Below, in pieces: positions 1 to 6,178 of a stretch of 10,839 nucleotides of DNA. Under the pieces are notes generated by a model, which searched no databases, was not told where the DNA came from, and saw nothing but the letters and a program-made list of their open reading frames with translations. The DNA is from DATAYA01 sp036272815 (lineage in GTDB: Bacteria; Pseudomonadota; Alphaproteobacteria; Acetobacterales; Acetobacteraceae), in NCBI GenBank assembly GCA_036272815.1, contig DATAYA010000137.1, positions 1 to 10,839 on the forward strand. Reading direction: 5' to 3'. How positions within the stretch are numbered: position 1 is the first letter of the stretch; the number at the start of each line of letters is the position of its first letter. The position numbers were made by a program, and so were the translations under genes.

Positions 1-1
1 G

Positions 2-58
2 GCGGCCGAGGCGCTGCCGCCGGAGCTGCTCGCTCTGCTGCCGCCGGCCTGCTGCTGA
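2..58 (+). CDS. 3' end of an unidentified upstream gene (partial)
   Basis: An open frame enters from the left edge and stops at TGA 56-58, leaving 18 residues that end in LLALLPPACC. Of the three plus-strand frames this one best matches coding DNA of this genome: third positions are almost all G or C, and the translation is a plausible Leu/Ala/Pro-rich C-terminus. In many alphaproteobacteria recO lies just downstream of era, so an Era C-terminus is conceivable, but 18 residues are far too few to show it and they do not resemble the usual Era KH-domain end. The stop codon falls inside the first unit of a 14-bp repeat. Confidence 0.35.
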   Translation, partial: AAEALPPELLALLPPACC

Positions 59-92
59 CGGCCCGCTGCTGACCGTCCGCTGCTGACCGCGC
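51..92. repeat. Three tandem 14-bp direct repeats upstream of recO
   Basis: Units at 51-64, 65-78 and 79-92 all begin GCTGCTGAC and differ only in the last five bases (GGCCC, CGTCC, CGCGC). The first unit contains the stop codon of the upstream frame. The 14-bp length is not a multiple of three, which fits a mostly non-coding spacer. Confidence 0.85.
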
Positions 93-148
93 GTGTGCGC
101 GCCCCGCTTTGCGTCTGGCGCGTGTGCGCGGCCCGCTTTGCGTCTGGC
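91..148. repeat. Tandem duplication of a 29-bp unit before recO
   Basis: Positions 91-119 and 120-148 are identical except at the 12th base of the unit (C versus G). Each copy contains GCTTTGCGTCTGGC. The block follows directly on the 14-bp repeats, so nearly the whole spacer between the upstream stop and recO is repeat-derived. Confidence 0.9.
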
Positions 149-172
149 GCCGCCGCGCGCCACATCCGGTTC

Positions 173-946
173 ATGGAATGGACCGCACCCGCGATCGTGC
201 TGGACGCCAGGATGTTCGGCGAGAACGACGCCCTGGTTTCGCTGCTGACCGAGGCGGAGGGACGCCAGCGCGGCATCGCCCGCGGCGGTGCGTCGCGGCG
301 GCAGGTCTCGCTCTGGCAACCCGGCAATCTGGTCCAGGCACGCGGGCTCAGGCGGCTGGCCGACCAGCTTGGCACGCTGTCGGGCGAGCTGGTGCATCCG
401 GGGGCGGCGCTCGCAATGGACGATGCGCTGGCGCTGGCGGTGCTCGCCTCGGCCTGCGCCGTCGCCGATGGCGTGCTGCCCGACCACGAGCCGCATCCGC
501 AGGCGTTCGGCGGTCTGCTGCAGGTGCTGGCCGGGTTGGGCTCGGGGCCTGTGCACTTCATGCCCGACCTCGTGCGCTGGGAGGCGGTGCTGCTGGCCGA
601 ACTCGGCTACGGGCTCGACCTCGCATCCTGCGCCGTCAGCGGCGCGGCGGATGACCTCGCCTATGTCAGCCCGCGCACCGGACGGGCCGTCGGTCGCGCC
701 GCGGCCGGGGAGTGGGCGCCCAGGCTGCTGCCGCTGCCGCCGTTTCTCGCCGAATCCGCGGCACCGAGCCCTGCCGCCTCGAACCCTGCCGGCTCAAGCC
801 CTGCCGACTCGGGCCCTGCCGACTGGCGCGACGGGCTTCGCCTGACCGGGCACTTTCTCGCGCGCGACGCATTCGGAACGCGCCACCGGCCGCTGCCGGC
901 GGCGCGGCTGCGGCTCTATGATCGGGTGGCCGAGATGGCCGCGTAG
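173..946 (+). CDS. recO: DNA repair protein RecO
   Basis: RecO acts in the RecFOR pathway: it binds single-stranded DNA and RecR and helps load RecA onto SSB-coated gaps, in the cytoplasm. The 257-aa product opens with MEWTAPAIVL, typical of alphaproteobacterial RecO. The N-terminal OB-fold covers about residues 1-75 (GENDALVSLLTEAEG, then RGIARGGASRR). The helical C-terminal domain carries the usual LGYGLDLASCAVSG and DLAYVSPRTGRAV blocks (about 144-173). An in-frame ATG at 95 exists, but its 26 extra residues are encoded by the 29-bp duplication and do not resemble the family, so ATG 173 is chosen. No clear Shine-Dalgarno precedes it. An odd Pro/Ala/Ser linker (about 197-217) from 15-bp repeats interrupts the C-terminal domain. 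The four-cysteine zinc site of Deinococcus-type RecO is absent. The gene ends 9 bp from the convergent DUF2076 gene. Confidence 0.93.
   Translation: MEWTAPAIVLDARMFGENDALVSLLTEAEGRQRGIARGGASRRQVSLWQPGNLVQARGLRRLADQLGTLSGELVHPGAALAMDDALALAVLASACAVADGVLPDHEPHPQAFGGLLQVLAGLGSGPVHFMPDLVRWEAVLLAELGYGLDLASCAVSGAADDLAYVSPRTGRAVGRAAAGEWAPRLLPLPPFLAESAAPSPAASNPAGSSPADSGPADWRDGLRLTGHFLARDAFGTRHRPLPAARLRLYDRVAEMAA
769..826. repeat. Four in-frame 15-bp repeats inside recO
   Basis: Units start at 769, 784, 799 and 814 (the last truncated to 13 bp). Each begins CCCTGCCG and the third reads CCCTGCCGACTCGGG. They encode a degenerate five-residue motif of the form xPA(A/G/D)S, giving a Pro/Ala/Ser linker at about residues 199-217 of RecO. 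The 15-bp period keeps the frame. Confidence 0.9.
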
Positions 947-955
947 CGGTCGGTC

Positions 956-1906
956 TCAGATGTTGCCGCCGCCGCCGCCGCCGGTCGTGCTGCTGCCGCC
1001 GCCGCCGCCAGTGGTGCCGCCGGCGCCGCCGGTTCCGCTGGTCCCCGAGGTCCCGGCATTGCCCCAGCCCGGATCGGCCTGACCCGGATCAGTTTGGCCG
1101 GCGTCGGGAGCCGTGCCGCCGGCGCCCCAGGGATCGGCGCCGCCGACGGCCGCTCCCGGATCGACCGGCGGCGCACCGCCGGCGCCCCAAGGATCGCCGC
1201 CGGGACCGCCCCCGGCACCCTGATCGCCATAGTAGTTATTGATGGTCTCGGAGCCCGGCACCCCGGCGCCGCCGAAGCCGCCGCCACCGCCGAACCCGCC
1301 GCGGTTGCCGGAAAACAGGTCCATCAGCGCATTGCCCGCGACCAGGCCACCGGCGACACCCGCGGCCGTGGTCAGCGCCGAGCCGAGAAAGCCCGAACCG
1401 GAGCGCTGGAACATTCCCGGTTGATACTGCGGCGCCCCGGCCTGCGGCGGCGGCGCGTATTGCTGTTGAGGTTGCGGCGGCACAGGCGCCGGGCCGCCGC
1501 CCTGCGCCGCCCCGCCGCCGCCGCCGAACAATCCGCCGAACAGGCCCCGATGCTGAGGCTGCGACGGCTGGCCCTGCGACGGCTGGCCCGGCGACGGCTG
1601 GCCTTGCGACGGCTGGCCCTGCGCGGCGGTCTGGCACTGCTGCCGCAGGTGCTCGATCTCGGCCTGCATCTGCTGCATCCGGTTCCGTGCCTCGGCCAGC
1701 GCCGCCTCCTGCACGAAGGCCATCTGGGTGATGCGGTAGCGCGCCTCGGGATACTGCGTCATCAGCTGGCCGATCAGCTCGTCGGCCTCGCGATCGACCG
1801 GCGGCAGCGGCGCGGGCGTGGCAGCGCCGCCGAAGCCGCCAGGCTGGGAGGCGCCGCCCACCCGGCTGATGAAGCGGGTGATGATGTCGCGTTCCTCGTT
1901 GGTCAT
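956..1906 (-). CDS. DUF2076 (COG3416) protein with Gly/Gln-rich low-complexity tail
   Basis: The function of this family is unknown. The 316-aa product begins MTNEERDIITRFISRV. The conserved DUF2076 helical region runs to about residue 92: DREADELIGQLM, YRITQMAFVQEAALAEA, then a coiled-coil-like QQMQAEIEHLRQQ. A QPSQG repeat follows (97-117), then GLFGGLFGGGGG, a Pro/Gln stretch, and the family's second hallmark GFLGSALTTAAGVAGG (172-187), a hydrophobic glycine-rich segment that may insert in or contact a membrane. The rest is almost pure Gly, Ser, Thr and Pro, with ETINNYYGDQ (220-229) and two DPWGAGG copies 20 residues apart. No signal peptide is seen. The start has a good ribosome site, AGGAG 8 nt upstream (complement of 1915-1919). 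It lies 51 bp downstream of the CoA-binding gene and may be co-transcribed with it. Confidence 0.88.
   Translation of the reverse strand: MTNEERDIITRFISRVGGASQPGGFGGAATPAPLPPVDREADELIGQLMTQYPEARYRITQMAFVQEAALAEARNRMQQMQAEIEHLRQQCQTAAQGQPSQGQPSPGQPSQGQPSQPQHRGLFGGLFGGGGGAAQGGGPAPVPPQPQQQYAPPPQAGAPQYQPGMFQRSGSGFLGSALTTAAGVAGGLVAGNALMDLFSGNRGGFGGGGGFGGAGVPGSETINNYYGDQGAGGGPGGDPWGAGGAPPVDPGAAVGGADPWGAGGTAPDAGQTDPGQADPGWGNAGTSGTSGTGGAGGTTGGGGGSSTTGGGGGGNI
1117..1196. repeat. Two near-identical 20-bp blocks 60 bp apart in the DUF2076 gene
   Basis: Positions 1117-1136 and 1177-1196 share CGCCGGCGCCCCA(A/G)GGATCG, differing at one base. They encode DPWGAGG twice, exactly 20 residues apart. The 60-bp spacing is four times the 15-bp period found elsewhere in this gene. 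Confidence 0.8.
1562..1621. repeat. Four tandem 15-bp repeats inside the DUF2076 gene
   Basis: Units at 1562-1576, 1577-1591, 1592-1606 and 1607-1621 all begin CGACGGCTGGCC. Units one and four are identical (CGACGGCTGGCCCTG), while units two and three each differ at one base. Read on the minus strand they encode the QPSQG/QPSPG repeat at about residues 97-117. Confidence 0.95.
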
Positions 1907-1957
1907 TGTTCTCGCTCCTGGACGCTGTCGGCGATGTGGCGCGGGTTCGTTGGCCCT

Positions 1958-2383
1958 TCAAGCCGCGAGGCCGAGGCGCGGCATCTCGATCGCCGGGCAG
2001 CGGTCCATCACGACGGCGATCCCGGCCGCCCGCGCCGTCGCCGCGGCCGCCTCGTCCACCACGCCGAGCTGCATCCAGACGGTGCGCGCGCCGAGCCGGA
2101 TCGCCTCCGCGACCGACGGCCCGACGCGGGCGCTGGCGCGGAACAGGTCGACCATGTCGAGCGGCGCCGCCTCCGCGAGGGATGCCACGACAGGCCGCCC
2201 GTGCAGCATCTGCCCGGCATGGCCGGGATTGACCGGCATCACGTCGAACCCCTGCCCGAGCAGGAAGGCGAAGACATGGTGCGACGCCCGCTCCGGCCGC
2301 ACCGAGGCGCCGACCATCGCGATCCGCCGGGTGCCGCGCAGGATGCGCACGATGTCGTCGTCGGCCAGCCCGTCGGCACTCAT
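1958..2383 (-). CDS. CoA-binding domain protein, YccU-like
   Basis: This 141-aa Rossmann-fold protein belongs to the small CoA-binding family (CoA_binding_2, YccU-like). The family is related to the nucleotide-binding domain of succinyl-CoA synthetase, and its cellular role is undefined. Visible motifs are RIAMVGASVRPERASHHV (about 20-37), VMPVNPGHAGQMLHGRPV (48-65), VWMQLGVVDEAAA (102-114) and VVMDRCPAIEMPRL (124-137); the CPAIE end is characteristic. The ATG overlaps the TGA of the upstream transporter gene as ATGA. GGAGGG lies 9 nt before it (complement of 2393-2398), so the two genes are probably translationally coupled. The frame stays open upstream through the antisense-shifted transporter, but this is not a fusion: the homology and the ribosome site both place the start here. 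Confidence 0.92.
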   Translation of the reverse strand: MSADGLADDDIVRILRGTRRIAMVGASVRPERASHHVFAFLLGQGFDVMPVNPGHAGQMLHGRPVVASLAEAAPLDMVDLFRASARVGPSVAEAIRLGARTVWMQLGVVDEAAAATARAAGIAVVMDRCPAIEMPRLGLAA

Positions 2384-3720
2384 GCGGCCGATCCCTCCAC
2401 CTGGGCCGCCGGCTCGGGCACCGGCTCGATCCGGCCGAGCACGAAAACGTAGAAGACGATGCCGACCACCAGCACCACGCCCGCCACCAGGAACGCGCCG
2501 GCGAAGGAGCCGGTGGCGGCGGCGATCACGCCGGTCACGATCGGCGCCACGATGGCGGCGAGGTTGTTGCAGAAATTGACGATGCCGCCGATCGTGCCGG
2601 TGCCGCCGCGCGGGGCGATCAGCGACACGAGCGAGGAGCCGACCGGCGCCGAGGCCGCGAGCCCGGCGAGGGAGACCGAGATCCAGACCACCGCCCAGCC
2701 GGGATACGTGGTGAACATCGCGCCGAACACCGCGAGCCCGAGCAGCATCCCGCCCACCAGCACCGTCTTGCGCGCTAGCGTCTCGTCGATCCCGCGCGCG
2801 ATCCAGGCATCGACCAGGACGCCACCCACCAGCAGGTCGGAGAGGGTCGCGAACGACCACGGGATCGCGGTGTAGAGGGCGGATTTCAGGATGCTCATGT
2901 GCATCGTCGAGACCAGATAGCCGGGCAGCCAGGTCAGGAACAGCGCGAAGGAGTAGCCGTAGGCGGCGAAGCCGATCGTCAGGCCCCAGACCTTCCGCTG
3001 CCGCAGCAGATGGCCGAGCATCGCCCCGGCGCCGCCTCCGGCCTGCCCCTCCGGCACCGCGCCGCCGTCGACGATGTGCGCGTGCTCCGCCGGGCTCAGA
3101 TGCGGGTCGCGGCTGGGGTCGCGGTAGAAGACGAAGAAGGCGAAAAAATAGCCGAGGCTCAGGATCGCGGTGATCCAGAAGCCCCAGCGCCAGCCGAGAG
3201 CGACGATCGCGAAGCCGACGATCGGCACGCCGATCACGTTGGAGAACTTGGCGGCGCTGTCGAAGATCGCGGTGGCGCGCGCCCGCTCGCCGCGCGGGAA
3301 CCAGTATCCGGTCGCCTTCTGGCTGGCCGGGAAGGCGGGCGCCTCGGCGATGCCGAGCAGCACCCGCGCGACCAGGATGCCGCCGAACCCGCCCGCCAGC
3401 GCCGTGATCGCCGAGGCGACCGACCACAGCAGCGCGCTCCAGCGGCCGATGCGGGTGACGCCGACCCGGTCCAGCAGCATCCCGCCCGGGATCTGCAGCA
3501 GCGCATAGGACCAGAAGAAGGCGCTGAACAGCACCCCGAGATCGGCCGGGCCGATATGGAAGGTCTGTTCGAGCTGCGGCCCGGCGACCGAGAGGTTGAT
3601 GCGATCGAAATAGTTGATGAGGATGCCGACGCCGAGCAGCACGCCGATGCCCCAGCGGCGGCGCGGGATGCGCCCGGCACCCGGGCGGTCGGCGGCGGTC
3701 GGCATCGACTGCGTGCTCAC
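2380..3720 (-). CDS. MFS transporter, anion:cation symporter (ACS) family
   Basis: This is an inner-membrane secondary transporter of the major facilitator superfamily. The ACS branch usually moves organic anions such as hexuronates, glucarate, galactonate or phthalate with protons; the substrate here cannot be read. From the GTG at 3720 the product has 446 residues and about 12 hydrophobic helices. Family motifs are GILINYFDRINLSVAGPQL (32-50), GGMLLDRVGVTRIGRW (79-94, the loop 2-3 motif), LLGIAEAPAFPASQKATGYW (121-140), FPRGERARATAIFDSAAKFS (141-160) and, in the second half, TWLPGYLVSTM. GTG is preferred because AGAGGG lies 8 nt upstream; an ATG five codons later (3705) has no such site. 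It is the first gene of a leftward cluster and diverges from the debranching-type hydrolase gene across 224 bp. Confidence 0.93.
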   Translation of the reverse strand: MSTQSMPTAADRPGAGRIPRRRWGIGVLLGVGILINYFDRINLSVAGPQLEQTFHIGPADLGVLFSAFFWSYALLQIPGGMLLDRVGVTRIGRWSALLWSVASAITALAGGFGGILVARVLLGIAEAPAFPASQKATGYWFPRGERARATAIFDSAAKFSNVIGVPIVGFAIVALGWRWGFWITAILSLGYFFAFFVFYRDPSRDPHLSPAEHAHIVDGGAVPEGQAGGGAGAMLGHLLRQRKVWGLTIGFAAYGYSFALFLTWLPGYLVSTMHMSILKSALYTAIPWSFATLSDLLVGGVLVDAWIARGIDETLARKTVLVGGMLLGLAVFGAMFTTYPGWAVVWISVSLAGLAASAPVGSSLVSLIAPRGGTGTIGGIVNFCNNLAAIVAPIVTGVIAAATGSFAGAFLVAGVVLVVGIVFYVFVLGRIEPVPEPAAQVEGSAA

Positions 3721-3728
3721 GGATGGCG

Positions 3729-3734
3729 CCCTCT
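3729..3734 (-). promoter_or_regulatory. Ribosome-binding site deciding the GTG start of the MFS gene
   Basis: The minus strand reads AGAGGG here, with 8 nt before GTG 3720. The alternative ATG at 3705 is preceded by GCACGCAGTCG, which lacks a purine-rich site. Confidence 0.65.
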
Positions 3735-3735
3735 G

Positions 3736-3766
3736 GCTGGCGGGGTCTAAGCTGGCGGGGTTGTAA
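3736..3766. repeat. Two tandem 15/16-bp repeats in the divergent control region
   Basis: GCTGGCGGGG is followed by TCTAA in 3737-3750 and by TTGTAA in 3751-3766, with a similar base before each. The pair lies just upstream of the transporter ribosome site, so it falls in the transporter 5' leader or promoter. Confidence 0.65.
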
Positions 3767-3802
3767 CGTGCGAGGCCGCGCCGCGTCGCGTTCGGGCGTC
3801 CG

Positions 3803-3844
3803 CGCCTTTGCACCCGTCCCTTTGCATACGCCCCATTGCATGCT
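3803..3844. promoter_or_regulatory. Three degenerate 14-bp direct repeats with a TTGCA core between divergent genes
   Basis: TTTGCA, TTTGCA and ATTGCA occur at 3807, 3821 and 3835, exactly 14 bp apart, each preceded by C-rich sequence (units 3803-3816, 3817-3830, 3831-3844). They sit midway between the transporter GTG (3720) and the hydrolase ATG (3945), where an operator for either or both would be expected. An operator role is inference. The 14-bp spacing is not a whole number of helical turns, and the same period recurs in clearly non-operator places in this window. Confidence 0.45.
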
Positions 3845-3944
3845 GCGGGGCCGGGTCCATCTTCCGGCAGCCGGCAGGCCGGTTCGTCATGCGGGCCGCC
3901 GCCCCGACGGGCGCCTGTCCGCTTCACAAACGGACCGGGACGGC

Positions 3945-6158
3945 ATGAACGACAGGCCAGGCAATCACGATCGGGGCAACCACAATCCGGGCAACCACGA
4001 TCGGGGCGTGACCGCGCAGCAATACGTCATCCCCGCCAAGGAATCGCTCGCGCAAGCGCGGCCGAGCGCCCTCAAGCACGACGACACCTTCGCCATGTTC
4101 GATCCCAACGGCGACATTGCCCCGGTGCTCGGCGGCGCCGAGGGGCTGTATCACCGCGATACCCGGCACCTCTCCGATTTCGCGCTGACGCTGCACGGCG
4201 CACGCCTGATCGTGCTCAGCGCCGCGGTGCGCGACGACAACGCGGGGGCGACCTGCGATCTCACCAATCCCGACCTCGCGCAGGACGAGCGGGTGCTGCT
4301 GGCGCACGACACGCTGCATCTGCGGCGCTCGCGCTTTCTCTGGCAGGGGACGCTCTATGAGCGGATCGCGGTGCGCAGCTTCGCCGAGATCCCGCTCGAC
4401 CTGATGCTGGAGCTGAGCTTCGCCGCCGACTTCGCCGACCTGTTCGAGGTGCGCGGCCAGCGCCGCCGCCGCCGCGGGCGCATTCATGCACCAGTGATCG
4501 GCCCGGCTTCGGTGGGACTTGCCTATACCGGCCTCGACCGCAGCCGCCGCACCACGGAGCTGCGCTTCGAGCCGGCGCCGGCTCGGATCAGCCGCGATCG
4601 GGCGACCTGGCGGCTCGACCTCCAGCCGGGCGGCCAGACGCTGCTCTATGTGGAGCTGCGCTGCAACGCGCCGAGCCCGGAGCGGCCGCCGCGGGAGCTG
4701 TTCCTGGTCTCCAGCGTGGCCGCGCGGCGGGCGCAGCGGCAGGCGGCAAACCGGAGTGCGGCGGTCGAAACCTCCAACGAGGTGTTCAACGAGGCGCTGC
4801 GCCGCGACCGCGCCGACCTCGCGATGCTGACCACCGAGACGCCGCACGGGCCCTATCCCTATGCCGGTATCCCCTGGTTCAGCGCTGCCTTCGGCCGAGA
4901 TGCCATCATCACCGCGCTGCAGCTCCTCTGGCTCGATCCCTCGATCGCCGGCGGCGTGCTGCGCTACCTGGCGGCGAACCAGGCGCAGGCGGCGGACCCG
5001 GTCGCCGACGCCGAGCCGGGCAAGATCCTGCACGAGGTGCGCCACGGCGAAATGGCGGAACTCGGAGAGGTGCCGTTCCGCCGCTATTACGGCAGCGTCG
5101 ATGCGACACCGCTGTTCGTGATGCTGGCGGGCGCGCACCTCGGCCGCACCGGCGACCTCGAGACGGCGCGCGCACTCTGGCCGGCGGTGCGCTCGGCACT
5201 CGACTGGATGGACCGCTACGGCGATCGCGACGGCGACGGCTTCATCGAATACCATCGCATGACCGAGAAGGGCCTCGCCAACCAGGGCTGGAAGGACAGC
5301 CATGACAGCGTCTTCCACGCCGACGGCAGCCCCGCCGCGGGGCCGATCGCGCTGGTAGAGGTGCAGGGCTACGCCTACGCCGCCCGGCTCGCGGCCGCCG
5401 CGATGGCCCGCGCGCTGGGCGAGGACGGCGCGGAGGCGCTGGAGGCCTCGGCCGAACGCCTGCGGCGGCATTTCGAGGCCGCGTTCTGGTGCGAGGAGCT
5501 CGGCACCTATGCGCTCGCGCTCGACGGTGCGAAACGGCCGTGCGCGGTCAGCAGCTCCAACGCCGGGCACGCATTGCTGACCGGGATTGCGTCGCCCGAG
5601 CGCGCGGCGCGAGTGGCGGCCGAACTCAGGGCCGAGCGGATGTTCTCCGGCTGGGGCATCCGCACGCTCTCCACCACGGAGGCGCGCTACAATCCGATCT
5701 CCTATCACAACGGCTCGGTCTGGCCGCACGACAATGCGCTGATCGGCATGGGGCTTGCCGCTTACGGCCATCGCGGCCAGTCGGCGCGCATCCTCGATGG
5801 TCTGTTCGCGGCGAGCACCGCGATCGAGCTGCGGCGGCTTCCCGAGCTGTTCTGCGGGTTTGCGCGCAGGCCAGGGCGGGGGCCGACCTTCTACCCGGTC
5901 GCATGCAGCCCGCAGGCCTGGGCGGCGGCGACACCGTTCGGACTGCTGGCGGCCTGCCTCGGCCTCGGCTTCGACCCGGGGCGGCGGATGGTGACGTTCG
6001 ACCGCCCGGTGCTGCCGCGGTTCATCGACTGGGTGGAGTTGCGCGGCCTCGCGATCGGGCCGGCATGGATCGACGTGGCGCTGCGGCGCGAGCGGGATGG
6101 CGCGGCGATGAGCGTGCTGCGGCGGGAGGGGGAGATCAGCGCGTCGATGACGAGCTGA
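3945..6158 (+). CDS. Amylo-alpha-1,6-glucosidase / glycogen debranching-type glycoside hydrolase
   Basis: This 737-aa cytoplasmic-type enzyme is related to the alpha-1,6-glucosidase part of glycogen-debranching enzymes; its true substrate could be another alpha-glucan or oligosaccharide. An N-terminal beta-rich domain (GDE_N_bis type, about 28-240) contains FAMFDPNGDI and LYHRDTRHLSDF. An (alpha/alpha)6-barrel follows (about 295-690) with PYAGIPWFSAAFGRDAIITA (305-324), DGFIEYHR, NQGWKDSHDSVF (446-457), ISYHNGSVWPHDNALI (585-600), LPELFCGF (632-639) and CSPQAWAAATPFGLL (654-668), where the acidic catalytic residues are expected. ATG 3945 is chosen because the open sequence upstream is low-quality Arg/Gly/Pro-rich and overlaps the control region. 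The ribosome site is weak. Residues 6-20 are a repeated GNH(D/N)(R/P) insert. No glgA, glgB, glgC or glgP gene lies in this window. It ends 20 bp from the convergent phosphatase gene. Confidence 0.88.
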   Translation: MNDRPGNHDRGNHNPGNHDRGVTAQQYVIPAKESLAQARPSALKHDDTFAMFDPNGDIAPVLGGAEGLYHRDTRHLSDFALTLHGARLIVLSAAVRDDNAGATCDLTNPDLAQDERVLLAHDTLHLRRSRFLWQGTLYERIAVRSFAEIPLDLMLELSFAADFADLFEVRGQRRRRRGRIHAPVIGPASVGLAYTGLDRSRRTTELRFEPAPARISRDRATWRLDLQPGGQTLLYVELRCNAPSPERPPRELFLVSSVAARRAQRQAANRSAAVETSNEVFNEALRRDRADLAMLTTETPHGPYPYAGIPWFSAAFGRDAIITALQLLWLDPSIAGGVLRYLAANQAQAADPVADAEPGKILHEVRHGEMAELGEVPFRRYYGSVDATPLFVMLAGAHLGRTGDLETARALWPAVRSALDWMDRYGDRDGDGFIEYHRMTEKGLANQGWKDSHDSVFHADGSPAAGPIALVEVQGYAYAARLAAAAMARALGEDGAEALEASAERLRRHFEAAFWCEELGTYALALDGAKRPCAVSSSNAGHALLTGIASPERAARVAAELRAERMFSGWGIRTLSTTEARYNPISYHNGSVWPHDNALIGMGLAAYGHRGQSARILDGLFAASTAIELRRLPELFCGFARRPGRGPTFYPVACSPQAWAAATPFGLLAACLGLGFDPGRRMVTFDRPVLPRFIDWVELRGLAIGPAWIDVALRRERDGAAMSVLRREGEISASMTS
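3960..4004. repeat. Three in-frame 15-bp repeats at the start of the hydrolase gene
   Basis: Units at 3960-3974, 3975-3989 and 3990-4004 match GGCAA(T/C)CAC(G/A)ATC(G/C)G. They encode GNHDR, GNHNP and GNHDR at residues 6-20, ahead of the conserved domain. The block is His/Asn-rich and family members would not be expected to share it. Confidence 0.9.
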
Positions 6159-6178
6159 TCCGAGGGAGGTGCTTCAAA

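Noticed and set aside
51..148. Repeats before recO as a CRISPR array
   Set aside because: The units are contiguous with no spacers, too short or too few, and no cas gene is present.
1094..2452. A 452-codon plus-strand open frame opposite the DUF2076 and CoA-binding genes
   Set aside because: The Arg/Ala/Leu-rich composition and lack of motifs mark it as antisense shadow. The minus-strand genes explain this DNA.
2384..3841. An open minus-strand frame that would extend the CoA-binding protein to over 600 residues
   Set aside because: The upstream part is a frame-shifted shadow of the MFS gene, very Arg-rich and without family features. The real start has an ATGA overlap and a ribosome site at 2383.
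3723..3944. An N-terminal extension of 74 residues on the hydrolase
   Set aside because: The translation is low-quality Arg/Gly/Pro-rich sequence over the control region and resembles no family N-terminus. The ATG at 3945 leads cleanly into the conserved domain.
3924..5771. A 615-codon open frame antisense to the debranching-type hydrolase
   Set aside because: Long antisense frames are expected in DNA this GC-rich. The product has no recognisable motif, while the plus-strand frame carries clear glycoside-hydrolase blocks.
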